Origin: Rhodobacter sp.
Lineage (GTDB): Bacteria; Pseudomonadota; Alphaproteobacteria; Rhodobacterales; Rhodobacteraceae
Length of the DNA: 64,000 nt
Assembly (NCBI GenBank): GCA_016704435.1
Contig: JADJAB010000008.1
Coordinates: 62,001-126,000 of the forward strand
Reading direction: 5' to 3'
The notes under the pieces were generated by a model. It saw only the letters and a list, made by a program, of their open reading frames with translations. It made no database searches and had not been told where the DNA came from. A program made the position numbers and the translations under genes. Positions 9,227-17,420 of this stretch are shown here, piece after piece; the stretch's first letter is position 1, and every line of letters starts with the position of its first letter.

Positions 9227-10366
9227 TCAGTTCAGCCAATCGGGACGGGGCAGGCCCAGGGTCTCGGGGTCGGTGAGATAGATAGCGCCCAGAACGATTG
9301 CCGCCACCACAAGCACCGCAAAGCCGATCTTCCAGATCGACCAGGGACGTTCGCCCTGCACTTCGCCCGTCTGGCCGTTCACCAGAAAGCGATAGCTCTT
9401 GCCGTTGTATTTGTAGGCCGCCATCCAGACCGGCAGCAGGATGTGCTTGAACGTCTCATCCGACCAGGTGGTGTCGACCGAGGTGACGCGCTGGTCATCG
9501 CCGCCGATGTCGCGGCGCACATCGCCTTCGATGATCCCGGACATGCGGGCCTTGGCGGTCTGGTCGGCTTCGGCCAGGCTGACGGTATAGCCTTCGGCCT
9601 GGAATCCGGCCAGATAGTCGGGGGTATAGGGTTCCAGCGCGGCCAGGTCCCAGGGCGTCAGCTCATTGCCCAGGCGCTGCGGCAGACTGGCCGAGGCCAT
9701 CACCAGCATGTCGTCGAAGTCGCGGCTGACGCGACCCGAGGCCGGATACCAGCGGGTCTTCTGCACCCGTTCCTCGCGCTGCTCGGTCTTGCCATTGACC
9801 ACCACGCTGACGGTGCGGGTCTCGTAGTAGTGCTCGCCCCGCTGGCCGGTGTAGGAAGACCGCGTATCGGCGTCGAAGGTCCAGAACGGCACATAGACGC
9901 CGTTCATCGCCCGGCCCTTGCGGGCGTATTCCAGCAGGGTCGAGGGCGCGAACCACAGCCTGCCCAGCCAGCCCGTCATGGCCTTGCGGGCTTCTGTTTC
10001 GGACAGGCGGAACGGCACCAGCGCCTGCGGCTTGATCAGTCGTTGCGCGCCGGTATCCACCACCACGGGCGAGGCGCAGAACGGGCATTCGGTGGCGTGG
10101 CTTGCGCCCACGAATTCGATCTGGGCGCCGCAGTTGGTGCAGGTGGTGGTGCGCACCTCCTCCATTGCCGATCCGGGCAGGTCATCTTGCAGGCCCCTTT
10201 GCAGGGCATGCTCCAGCAAGGCACGGGCACGGCGGCGGTCACCGGCCGGGGCGATGGCCTGCACATGGCCGCAATGGTCGCATTTCAGCTCGGTCTGGCC
10301 GGGGGCATAGCGCAACTGCGCGCCGCATTGCTCGCAGGGCCAACGGTGTTCAAGCGTGTCGGACAT
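9227..10366 (-). CDS. Zinc-ribbon membrane protein (YdjG-like)
   Basis: This 379-residue protein starts with two zinc-ribbon-type Cys pairs (CEQCGAQ and CDHCG, residues about 10-33). A second set follows (CTNCGAQ and CPFCAS, about 77-98), and one hydrophobic segment lies near the C-terminus (FAVLVVAAIVLGAIYLTD, about 350). The arrangement resembles the TFIIB-type zinc-ribbon proteins that accompany SPFH proteins, such as Bacillus YdjG. In Bacillus that family helps place PspA-type proteins at the membrane. The gene lies 75 bases downstream of the SPFH gene on the same strand. Function here is inference from family and context. Confidence 0.75.
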   Translation of the reverse strand: MSDTLEHRWPCEQCGAQLRYAPGQTELKCDHCGHVQAIAPAGDRRRARALLEHALQRGLQDDLPGSAMEEVRTTTCTNCGAQIEFVGASHATECPFCASPVVVDTGAQRLIKPQALVPFRLSETEARKAMTGWLGRLWFAPSTLLEYARKGRAMNGVYVPFWTFDADTRSSYTGQRGEHYYETRTVSVVVNGKTEQREERVQKTRWYPASGRVSRDFDDMLVMASASLPQRLGNELTPWDLAALEPYTPDYLAGFQAEGYTVSLAEADQTAKARMSGIIEGDVRRDIGGDDQRVTSVDTTWSDETFKHILLPVWMAAYKYNGKSYRFLVNGQTGEVQGERPWSIWKIGFAVLVVAAIVLGAIYLTDPETLGLPRPDWLN

Positions 10367-10441
10367 GGGTCAAATTTCTTGGCGAAGGGAAAGAAACGGC
10401 GCAGAAAACACGATCGCTGCGCCCCCAGGGCAGGCGGGCGA

Positions 10442-11539
10442 TCAGCCTGCCGGCGGCGGCGGCGGCACGTCGCGGAACAGCTGCGACAGGTCGGTCTCGG
10501 CGGCGGCTTTCCAGCCGTCCTGCCCGGCAGTCCAGACCATCGTGGCGCGTGTCAGCTTGCCCGTGGCCACCATGCCGGCCAGATCGGCCTCGGCAAAGGG
10601 GCCAAGCGTGGCGCCGTTCTCGGCCAGATGCCAGGCCCTTGCCGCGGGCGGCAGCGGTGGCGGCGCCGATGCCGAAGGTGCGGCCGGTGCCGCCCCCCAG
10701 GGCCCCAGGTGCTGCCCCATCTGCATGCCCAGACCGGCGGCCATGCCCGCCCCCATCATCCCGCCCGCCCCCGAGGCCGGATTGGCCAGCGCCTCGGCCG
10801 CGTTGAACTGCATGTATTTCGACAGATCGCCCGCCACCCCCATCGAGGTGCGCTTGTCCATCACCTTCTCGACCTCTTCGGGCAGGCTGATGTTTTCGAT
10901 GTAGAATTCCGGGATCGACAGGCCGTAGTCCGCCACTTTCGGCGTGATCGCGGTGGCGATGATCTTGCCCAGATCCTCAAGGTTCGCCGCCATGTCCAGC
11001 ACCGGGATTCCAGACCCCGCCAGCGCCTGGCTGGCCGCCTGCACGATCTGGTTGCGGATCTGGTTGGATACCTCATCCGTAGTGAATTCGCCGTCGGTAC
11101 CGACGATCTCGGTCATGAAGCGGCCGGGGTCGGTGACGCGCATCGAATAGGTGCCGAAGGCACGGATGCGGACCGGACCGAATTCCGGGTCGCGCGCCAT
11201 GATCGGGTTCTTGGTGCCCCATTTGAGGTCGTTGAACCGGGTGGTCGAGACGAAGTAGATCTCGGACTTGAACGGCGACGAAAAGCCGTGGTCCCAGTGC
11301 TGCAGGGTCGTCATGATCGGCAGGTTGTTGGTTTCCAGCATGTAAAGGCCGGGGCTGAACACATCGGCCAGCTGGCCTTCGTGGATGAAGACCGCCGCCT
11401 GGCCTTCACGCACCGTCAGCTTGGCACCCATCTTGATCGCCTGGTCGCGGCGGTCGAACCGCCAGACCATGGTGTCGCGGGTGTCGTCGAGCCAACTGAT
11501 GACGTCGATGAATTCGCCCTTGAGGAAATCGAAGACCAT
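10442..11539 (-). CDS. SPFH-domain protein with C-terminal GYF_2 domain (YdjI-like)
   Basis: This 365-residue protein has an SPFH/virion-core-type domain at about residues 20-250 (for example MGAKLTVREGQAAVFIHEG, IRAFGTYSMRV, LPEEVEKVMDKRTSMGV). A Gly/Ala/Met-rich linker with GAGGMMGAGMAAGLGM follows. A GYF_2-type domain (WHLAENGATLGPFAEADL, about 310-355) is next, then a Pro-rich tail. YdjI-type proteins act with zinc-ribbon membrane proteins in membrane-stress responses. The ATG at 11539 is the first Met of the conserved MVFDFLKGEFIDVI start. It is in a minus-strand run with TelA and XpaC-like genes. Confidence 0.8.
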   Translation of the reverse strand: MVFDFLKGEFIDVISWLDDTRDTMVWRFDRRDQAIKMGAKLTVREGQAAVFIHEGQLADVFSPGLYMLETNNLPIMTTLQHWDHGFSSPFKSEIYFVSTTRFNDLKWGTKNPIMARDPEFGPVRIRAFGTYSMRVTDPGRFMTEIVGTDGEFTTDEVSNQIRNQIVQAASQALAGSGIPVLDMAANLEDLGKIIATAITPKVADYGLSIPEFYIENISLPEEVEKVMDKRTSMGVAGDLSKYMQFNAAEALANPASGAGGMMGAGMAAGLGMQMGQHLGPWGAAPAAPSASAPPPLPPAARAWHLAENGATLGPFAEADLAGMVATGKLTRATMVWTAGQDGWKAAAETDLSQLFRDVPPPPPAG

Positions 11540-11635
11540 GGGACCAACCCTCCTGCCAAACCGGGCCCCCGTCAGCGGACGCACCGGCGCGGGCGCCGTT
11601 GGCCCGCTGTGTCTGCGTGTAACATAACCGACGGG

Positions 11636-12284
11636 TCAGAGGTTTGAAGGGCCTTTCGCGGGGAAATCCGCCCGCGTGACCGCGGTTCTGTCGCATTCGA
11701 CCGGCAAGAGGCGGTTGCCCCCTGCATCCTGACCCAAGAAGCCGACATAGATCGCGACCATGACGCCGTCCTTCTCGGCCACCGAAACGACCGCAGAGTG
11801 GCCCTCGCCCCAGACCGAAGACAACAGCGCATACACCGTGCAGCCCGGCAGAGATGCCAGCCCGGACATTGCAGGCGTGTCGTCAAGCAGGGCAGAGAAC
11901 CAGCCGTCATGGACATCAGGCGGTCGCCAAGGGTCGCGCTGATGGCCAGCAGCGCATTGGCGTGGGGGCGGTCCAGAAAGGCGGCAAGGCCTGTGCGCGC
12001 GCCGACGTCTCTTCGTGGCCACAGGTCACCGCGGCATCCGAAAGGGCCGGCATGGCCTTGAAGACATGGCTTCCGACTGGATTCGTCGCCACAGGTAGGC
12101 CGTGCCGGGCCGGGCCCGAAGGCCAGCGGATCGATCACGATCTTCCCGACGCGGGCTATGTCCGGCTGTCCCAACTCTTCAAATCTTGGGTCAATGGCCG
12201 ATGGCTCTGCCCTTTGGCCAGGGCGGCGACGGGCGGCAGGGCCACTACGGCAAAGGCCGTGAAACGGCCCCGCGCCAGGTTCAA
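11636..12284 (-). pseudogene. Decayed gene for a secreted protein, several frameshifts
   Basis: Coding signal jumps between all three minus-strand frames. It begins with a signal-peptide-like stretch (GRFTAFAVVALPPVAALA) that opens at a TTG overlapping the TGA of the DUF2927 gene. It continues as FEELGQPDIARVGKIVIDPLAFG, then VFKAMPALSDAAVTCGHEE, then FLDRPHANALLAISATLG. It ends in the longest piece (LLSSVWGEGHSAVVSVAEKDG to the stop at 11636). At least three or four indels are needed to join these. The family is not recognised. So many lesions in 650 bases point to true decay, unlike the single-indel genes elsewhere in the window. Confidence 0.6.
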
Positions 12285-13183
12285 CCAGGGCCGCCCAGCA
12301 ATTGCGCGGCCAGCCCTTCGACGATCGGCCGGGCTTCGTCCAGCGACATGCCGGGCCGCAGCGCGGGGTTGTAGAGCATCTTCAACATCAACTCGTCCTG
12401 TTTGGTCAGCAGGGCGAATTCCTCGTCGTCGTTGAAGATCGACGGGCGGGCGCGCGGGCTGTCGTTGGGCAGGCCCAGCCCCTGGGCGATTTCCTCGTGA
12501 ACGCAGGACAGCCGCAGCAGGTCGGGATGTTCGGCGCGGATCACCGCCACGGCGCGGGTATAGACGCCGGAATTGCCCTCGCTCATCGCATAGACCAGGC
12601 AATAGGTCGACCGCGGCATGTTGGTGACATCGGCGATGTCCGAGGCCGAAAGTCCGGGCAGGGCGGCCGCAAGCGTTGGCCCCATCGCCTCGCGTTCGTC
12701 TTCGGATACCACATGGACCCAGAAGTTGGGGGTGCCCTCGGTCAGCGCGATGGAATGCCCGGTGATCTGGCTCAGCCGCGCCAGATAGGACCCGATCCGC
12801 GCCCGGTCGGCGGCGCGGCGGTCTTCGGGGACCGAGGCGCCGAAGCGCAGGCCGACGCGCACCGGCGCCCTCCACTTGCGAAGGATCGAGCTGGCCTCGC
12901 CGCGCACGAAGCTGCCGCCCGAGCGGGTGTATTCATCGAAAAGCGCGATGCGGATGAAGTTTTCCGCCAGCATCCGGTCACCGAAAGGCGTGTCCGGGCC
13001 GCCGCCATCGGTGCGCAGCAGGCCCTGCGACAACAGCGCCTGCTGGACCTGGGCGAAATAGGCGCGGGCGGCTTCGCTTTTCGCGGTGACCGCGACGGGC
13101 GGCATGGCGGAATGCGGCCGCGAAGGCGGCGCAGGCATCGCGGGCGAGGGGCTGTCGACCGGCAGACAGGCCGCCATCGCCAC
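12281..13183 (-). CDS. DUF2927-type protein, probable lipoprotein with uncertain start
   Basis: The 300-residue reading from the ATG at 13183 contains a DUF2927-like domain (about residues 80-270), a family of unknown function. A metalloprotease-like stretch SCVHEEIAQGLGLPNDS (about 226) includes HEEIAQ. Upstream, in the same frame, lies a hydrophobic leader ending in VALVAMAAC, a lipobox-like sequence whose Cys is residue 5 of the annotated protein. To include it, translation must begin at a non-ATG codon, best the CTG at 13231, which sits six bases after GGAG. It follows telA closely and its stop overlaps the TTG of the decayed gene below. Confidence 0.75.
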   Translation of the reverse strand: MAMAACLPVDSPSPAMPAPPSRPHSAMPPVAVTAKSEAARAYFAQVQQALLSQGLLRTDGGGPDTPFGDRMLAENFIRIALFDEYTRSGGSFVRGEASSILRKWRAPVRVGLRFGASVPEDRRAADRARIGSYLARLSQITGHSIALTEGTPNFWVHVVSEDEREAMGPTLAAALPGLSASDIADVTNMPRSTYCLVYAMSEGNSGVYTRAVAVIRAEHPDLLRLSCVHEEIAQGLGLPNDSPRARPSIFNDDEEFALLTKQDELMLKMLYNPALRPGMSLDEARPIVEGLAAQLLGGPG

Positions 13184-13242
13184 AAGGGCGACGGCGGCGG
13201 TCAGCGTCTTCAGGGCAGTGATGCGGGTCAGGATGATCTCCC

Positions 13243-14415
13243 TCAGGCCTGGGCGGCGGTTGGCGACGACTGCCGCGCGCGGGCCGAGGCAAGCGTGTCG
13301 CGCAGCTCGGCCTCCATCTTCTGAAGGTCGGCTTCGGCGGCGGCGCGCCGGGCCTTGCCCTCGTCGGCGATGGCCAGGCTTTCATTGATGGTGTCGATCA
13401 GTGTCTGGTTGGCGCGCTTGACGGTTTCGATGTCGAAGACGCCGCGCTCCATTTCCTGACGCACCACGCGGTTGGTTTCCTGCAGGTTCTTGGCGTTGGA
13501 TTCCAGCAGTTCATTGGTCAGGTCAGAGGCCTGTTTCACCGCCACTGCCGCCTCTTTCGAGCGTTGGATGGTTACCGCCTGCGCCAGCTGCGTCTCCCAC
13601 AAGGGCACGGTGTTGACGAGGGTAGAATTGATCTTGGTCACCAGCGACTTGTCGTTTTCCTGCACCAGCCGGATCGAGGGCAGCGATTGCATCGTCACCT
13701 GCCGGGTCAGTTTCAGGTCATGCACCCGACGTTCCAGATCGTCACGCGCGCCGCGCAGGTCGCGCAGTTCCTGCGCCTTGATGACCTTGTCATTCTCCGG
13801 CGCGGCGGCGATCTCGGACTCTTTCGCCGGGATCACGGTGGCGTCGATCTCGACCAGCCTTGCTTCTCCGGCGGCGATGTAGAGCGCCAGTTCGTCGTAG
13901 AAATCCAGCGTCTTGCCGTAAAGTACGTCCAGCGATTTCACATCTTTCAAAAGCGTGTGCTCGTGCGTCAGCAGGTTTTCGGTGATGCGGTCGATCTGGC
14001 CCTGCACATCTTCATAGCGCGCCACGAACTTGGCAAAGGGCGCGCCGCGGCCCAGCAGCCGTTCCCACCAGCTGGCCTCGCGGCGCAGGTCCAGCTCCGA
14101 GACGGAAAAGCCGCGGATCGCGGTGACGATGTTGCGCAAGGAGTCACCGGCAGGACCAGCGTCCTTGTTCTTCACGTCCTGCAGCATTTCCTGGCTGATC
14201 ACCTGCAATTCCGCCTGCGCCGAAGAGCCGAAAGAGATGATCGACTGGGTGTTGGAGATGTCCAGCTCGCCCATCCGCTTCTTGATCTCGGCCGCCTTGT
14301 CGGGGCTGGCGGCGGCCAGCGGCACCACTTCGGCCATCGGCTCGGCCAGCACGACGGCGGAAACCCTTTCGACCTCGGTCAGAAGGGCAGTGGCTGTGCT
14401 CTGGGTCGTGGACAT
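13243..14415 (-). CDS. Toxic anion resistance protein, TelA family
   Basis: This 390-residue, largely helical coiled-coil protein matches the TelA/YaaN family. Family-style stretches include DISNTQSIISFGSSAQAELQ (about residue 45), DLRREASWWERLLGRGAPF (about 105) and SIRLVQENDKSL (about 245). TelA proteins are linked to tellurite and cell-envelope stress and usually sit next to XpaC-like genes, as here (45 bases downstream of one). The ATG at 14415 is preferred over the TTG two codons upstream. The role in tellurite resistance is by family name only. Confidence 0.88.
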   Translation of the reverse strand: MSTTQSTATALLTEVERVSAVVLAEPMAEVVPLAAASPDKAAEIKKRMGELDISNTQSIISFGSSAQAELQVISQEMLQDVKNKDAGPAGDSLRNIVTAIRGFSVSELDLRREASWWERLLGRGAPFAKFVARYEDVQGQIDRITENLLTHEHTLLKDVKSLDVLYGKTLDFYDELALYIAAGEARLVEIDATVIPAKESEIAAAPENDKVIKAQELRDLRGARDDLERRVHDLKLTRQVTMQSLPSIRLVQENDKSLVTKINSTLVNTVPLWETQLAQAVTIQRSKEAAVAVKQASDLTNELLESNAKNLQETNRVVRQEMERGVFDIETVKRANQTLIDTINESLAIADEGKARRAAAEADLQKMEAELRDTLASARARQSSPTAAQA

Positions 14416-14459
14416 GGGCAACTCTTTTCCGGTTTGGGGCGGGCCTGCCGGGCGGCGGG

Positions 14460-15332
14460 TCAGCGGGTTTCCATCTTCAGCCGGTCGCGCAGCACCGAGA
14501 TTTCGATGTCCAGATCGGTGCGGTCATTGGCAAGCAGCGCCTTCGAGCGGTCGGCGAAGGTGGTTTCAAGGTCGGTCAGCAGGCTTTCCCAGTCGGCGCG
14601 GGCCTGGGCGTCGCGGGTCTGCGCCCAATGGTCGGCGAACTTCACCGTCGCGTCGCGCGCGCCCATCAGGTAGACCGACAGATACTTGCGCGCCGCCGTC
14701 AGGTCGCCGGGGTCGGATTCCACCTGGCGGAACAGCGCGCGGGCAGAGCCGGCGAACTGCTCGACCCGGGCCTCCGCCTTGCGGTCGTTTGCGCGCAGGA
14801 TGGCGTCCTTCATGGCCGAGAGGTGCTTTTCCGCCTCGTCCACGGCGCGGGCGACGCGGTCGGTCTGAAAGCGGTCGATGCCCTCCATTCCCTTGTCGGA
14901 CAGGGGATCGAGGCCGAAGGCGCCAAGGTGCAGCGCCGCACCCGCCAGCGCGTAAAGCACCGGGTAAAGCGACATCCCATGCGCGATGATTCCGCCAACG
15001 AACAGGGCCGCTCCACAGGCCGCAGCGCTGAAAAGGAGGCGGGGAAACGCCGGGCGGCGGGCGAGTTTTCGCGCCTCCCAGGCCGCGCGGGCGCGCAGGC
15101 CTTCGCGGGCCAGCCAGGCCGACAGGATCAAGAGCCCCCCGGCGGCAAGGCCCATCAGCATTGCGTCCGGCGCATCGCCGAATGCGGGAAACAGGAAGGC
15201 GAAAGCCGAAAGGAACAGCAGATTGGCCCGCCACATCCCGCGCGGTGCAGGATCGGCCGAGGTCGTCGGGCCGGCGGTCGGCGCTCCGGCCCGACCCTGC
15301 GGGCTGTATTTGCCGCCAAAGCGCTGTGCCAT
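14460..15332 (-). CDS. XpaC-like membrane protein (5-bromo-4-chloroindolyl phosphate hydrolysis family)
   Basis: This 290-residue protein has four probable membrane segments in its first half (about residues 38-56, 58-75, 100-118 and 122-138). A soluble helical C-terminal domain follows (DPLSDKGMEGIDRFQTDRV onward). Arrangement, size and pairing with telA fit the XpaC/YceG group; the hydrolase name is historical and no catalytic motif is visible. Its ATG overlaps the stop of the upstream 27-codon gene (TGATG), so translation is coupled. GGGAGG precedes the start. Confidence 0.8.
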   Translation of the reverse strand: MAQRFGGKYSPQGRAGAPTAGPTTSADPAPRGMWRANLLFLSAFAFLFPAFGDAPDAMLMGLAAGGLLILSAWLAREGLRARAAWEARKLARRPAFPRLLFSAAACGAALFVGGIIAHGMSLYPVLYALAGAALHLGAFGLDPLSDKGMEGIDRFQTDRVARAVDEAEKHLSAMKDAILRANDRKAEARVEQFAGSARALFRQVESDPGDLTAARKYLSVYLMGARDATVKFADHWAQTRDAQARADWESLLTDLETTFADRSKALLANDRTDLDIEISVLRDRLKMETR

Positions 15333-15415
15333 CACATCCCTCCCGAACCGGCGACGTAAAGGACCAGCGCCACCAGAAGCGCGATCGACAGAGTCCTGAG
15401 GCCGGTTTCTGACAT
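15332..15415 (-). CDS. 27-residue single-span membrane microprotein
   Basis: The peptide starts MSETGLRTLSIALLVALVLY and ends VAGSGGM. It has a short polar N-terminus and one hydrophobic helix of about 15 residues. Its TGA overlaps the ATG of the XpaC-like gene by one base (TGATG), and a purine-rich GGACAGGAC precedes its ATG. It may be a genuine small membrane component of the module or a translated leader that couples ribosomes to xpaC. No family is recognised. Support is positional and compositional only. Confidence 0.5.
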   Translation of the reverse strand: MSETGLRTLSIALLVALVLYVAGSGGM

Positions 15416-15527
15416 GTCCTGTCCGGGTTTGGGCGGTTCGGCGCCGATCCTAGCCCAGCCCCGCCGCCCTTGCCAGAGACGAGGCGCGGGAATGCGCGGG
15501 AATATGTCGCCGTTTCGGGGGGCTGGC

Positions 15528-16859
15528 TCAGCGCGGCTTGCGCCCGGCGGGTGGGCGACCGGTGGCCGGGGATTTGCGCGCGGCGGGTTTGGCGGCGCCC
15601 TTTCCTGGCGCGGGCCGGGCGGTGGCCTTGCCCGAGGCCTTGCCGGCAGCCTTTGCCGCGGCCCTGTCTGGCGCCGTGGCGTCGGCCCTTGCCGAAGATT
15701 TCCCCAGGGATTTCTCCGATGATTTCTCGGGTGACTTGTTCAGCGGTCTTCCCGGTGGTTTTCCCACCGGTCTTGCCGATGACTTTCCCGCCGGTTTCGC
15801 GGTCGTGCCGGCCGCCTTCTCGGCGGCGGTCGATCCTGCCCGGTTGCGGCCAGTTCCGGCCTGAACTGCGGGTCCGGCGGCCACCCGCTTGCCGGGGCGG
15901 TCCGGGGTGACGGTTTCCTTCCAGGCCCGGGCCAGCGCCTTGACACCGTCACCGGGGCGGGCGTTGCGGGGCAAGGCGATCCGGGCCTCGGATTCCGCGG
16001 TCTTGCCGTGGCCGTCGCTGCCGCTGCGGCGGACCACCGTCTTGCGGGCAACCCGGCCCGTAGGTGGCACGGGCCGCCGTTCGCCCGCGTCTGCATCTGC
16101 CGTGTCGCCCGCCTCGCCCAACTGGTCGCGAAGCACCTTCGGGCGCACCTCTTCGACCGCGCCGGGTTTCAGGTCGTTCAGCCGGAACGGGCCATAGGAA
16201 GTGCGGATCAGCCGGTTGACGTAAAGACTGACCGCGTTCAGCGCGCGGCGGATCTCGCGGTTCTTGCCTTCGCGCAGGCCGACAGTCAGCCAGGCATTGG
16301 CGCCCTGGATGCGGTCAAGCGTGACCTGCATCGGCTGGAACCGCTCGCCCTCGACGGTGATGCCGCGGCGCAGGGGATCAAGCTGTGCGTCGGTGGGGTT
16401 GCCGTTCACCCGCACGCGATACTTGCGCAGCCAGCCGGTGGAAGGCAGCTCCAGCCGCCGCTTGAGTTCGCCGTCGTTGGTCAGCAGCAGCAGGCCCTCG
16501 GAGTTCAGGTCCAGCCGGCCGACCGACATCACCCGCGGCATGTCGGGGGGCAGGTGGTCGAAGACGGTGTCGCGGCCCTTTTCGTCCGAGGTCGAAGTCA
16601 CCAATCCCTCGGGCTTGTAATAAAGCCAGAGCCGGGCGGGCTCCTGGTCCGGCAGGGCGTGACCCGAGATGGTGATCCGGTCGCGCAGCGTGACATTCAG
16701 CGCGGGCGAGGTGATGGTCTTGCCGTTCACCGTGACTTCGCCGGCCTCGATCAGCCGTTCCGCCTCGCGTCGCGAGGCGATGCCCCGGCGCGACAGCACC
16801 TTGGCAATCCGCTCGCCTGCGGGGGTATCGGCGGCGGGTTTCTTGTCTTTCGGCGCCAT
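15528..16859 (-). CDS. rluB: Ribosomal large-subunit pseudouridine synthase, RluB type
   Basis: This 443-residue protein has an S4 RNA-binding domain at about residues 16-75 (RIAKVLSRRGIASRREAERLI), then the RsuA/RluB catalytic domain. The catalytic Asp lies in VGRLDLNSEGLLLLTNDG (about 115), and GREGKNREIRR-like sequence near 210 is typical. The family isomerises a uridine in helix 89 of 23S rRNA. Residues about 255-443 form a long basic tail of Ala, Lys, Ser, Pro and Gly. The ATG at 16859 has AAAGGA at good spacing; the ATG three codons upstream does not. Confidence 0.9.
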   Translation of the reverse strand: MAPKDKKPAADTPAGERIAKVLSRRGIASRREAERLIEAGEVTVNGKTITSPALNVTLRDRITISGHALPDQEPARLWLYYKPEGLVTSTSDEKGRDTVFDHLPPDMPRVMSVGRLDLNSEGLLLLTNDGELKRRLELPSTGWLRKYRVRVNGNPTDAQLDPLRRGITVEGERFQPMQVTLDRIQGANAWLTVGLREGKNREIRRALNAVSLYVNRLIRTSYGPFRLNDLKPGAVEEVRPKVLRDQLGEAGDTADADAGERRPVPPTGRVARKTVVRRSGSDGHGKTAESEARIALPRNARPGDGVKALARAWKETVTPDRPGKRVAAGPAVQAGTGRNRAGSTAAEKAAGTTAKPAGKSSARPVGKPPGRPLNKSPEKSSEKSLGKSSARADATAPDRAAAKAAGKASGKATARPAPGKGAAKPAARKSPATGRPPAGRKPR

Positions 16860-16883
16860 GGCGGTCATCCTTTGGCGCGGGGT

Positions 16884-16941
16884 GGCCAGCCCCGGGGGTT
16901 TTCCACCCCCGGACCCCCGAGAGTATTTGAGCCAAGATGAA
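16884..16941 (+). repeat. Dispersed GAGTATTT...CAAGATGAAG element, copy 1
   Basis: A C/G-rich palindromic part (GGGGGTTTTCCACCCCC) is followed by GAGAGTATTTGAGCCAAGATGAAG. The same core recurs near 22655, 50516 and, in degenerate form, 28021 and 57421. This copy sits in the divergent gap of rluB and tadA and its final ATG is the annotated tadA start. Confidence 0.7.
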
Positions 16942-17407
16942 GACACAATCAGGCTTCCGGTCCTTCATGGAGATCGCGCTGCAAGAGGCGCGGGCGGCGG
17001 GCGGGCGCGGCGAGGTGCCGGTGGGCGCAGTGATCGTGGGGCCGGGCGGCGGGATCGTGGCCCAAGCCGGCAACCGGACGCGGGAGCTTTCGGACCCGAC
17101 GGCCCATGCCGAAGTGCTGGCCATTCGCGCGGCCTGTGCGGCGGCGGGGTCCGAGCGGCTGCCGGGGCATGACCTTTATGTGACGCTGGAGCCCTGCCCG
17201 ATGTGCGCTGCCGCCATCTCGATGGCGCGGCTGGGGCGTCTGTATTACGGCGCTGCCGACCCGAAGTCGGGCGGCGTGGTGGCGGGTGCGCGGGTGTTTT
17301 CCCACCCGCAGTGCCACCATGTTCCGCAGGTCTATGATGGCATCGGCGGGGCAGAGTCGGAGGCACTGCTGAAAGCCTTCTTCGCCGGGCGCCGCGACGC
17401 GACCTGA
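16937..17407 (+). CDS. tadA: tRNA-specific adenosine deaminase
   Basis: This 156-residue enzyme deaminates A34 of tRNA to inosine. Zinc and catalytic motifs are intact: HAEV (about residue 57) and PCPMC (about 87), with the proton-shuttling Glu in HAE. The ATG at 16937 lies inside a dispersed repeat; an alternative ATG at 16967 gives MEIALQEARAA, also plausible for the family. The choice cannot be settled by a clear Shine-Dalgarno sequence. It converges with the hydrolase gene at 17421. Confidence 0.93.
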   Translation: MKTQSGFRSFMEIALQEARAAGGRGEVPVGAVIVGPGGGIVAQAGNRTRELSDPTAHAEVLAIRAACAAAGSERLPGHDLYVTLEPCPMCAAAISMARLGRLYYGAADPKSGGVVAGARVFSHPQCHHVPQVYDGIGGAESEALLKAFFAGRRDAT

Positions 17408-17420
17408 CGGCAGTGCCCGG

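Noticed and set aside
9443..11647. 734-codon plus-strand open frame opposite the zinc-ribbon and SPFH genes
   Set aside because: No motif, no ribosome site and mirror-image composition of the real minus-strand genes.
12156..12875. 239-codon minus-strand frame overlapping the DUF2927 gene
   Set aside because: Most of it is a shadow of the DUF2927 frame; only its last part (the signal-peptide-like stretch below 12284) has meaning, as the start of the decayed gene.
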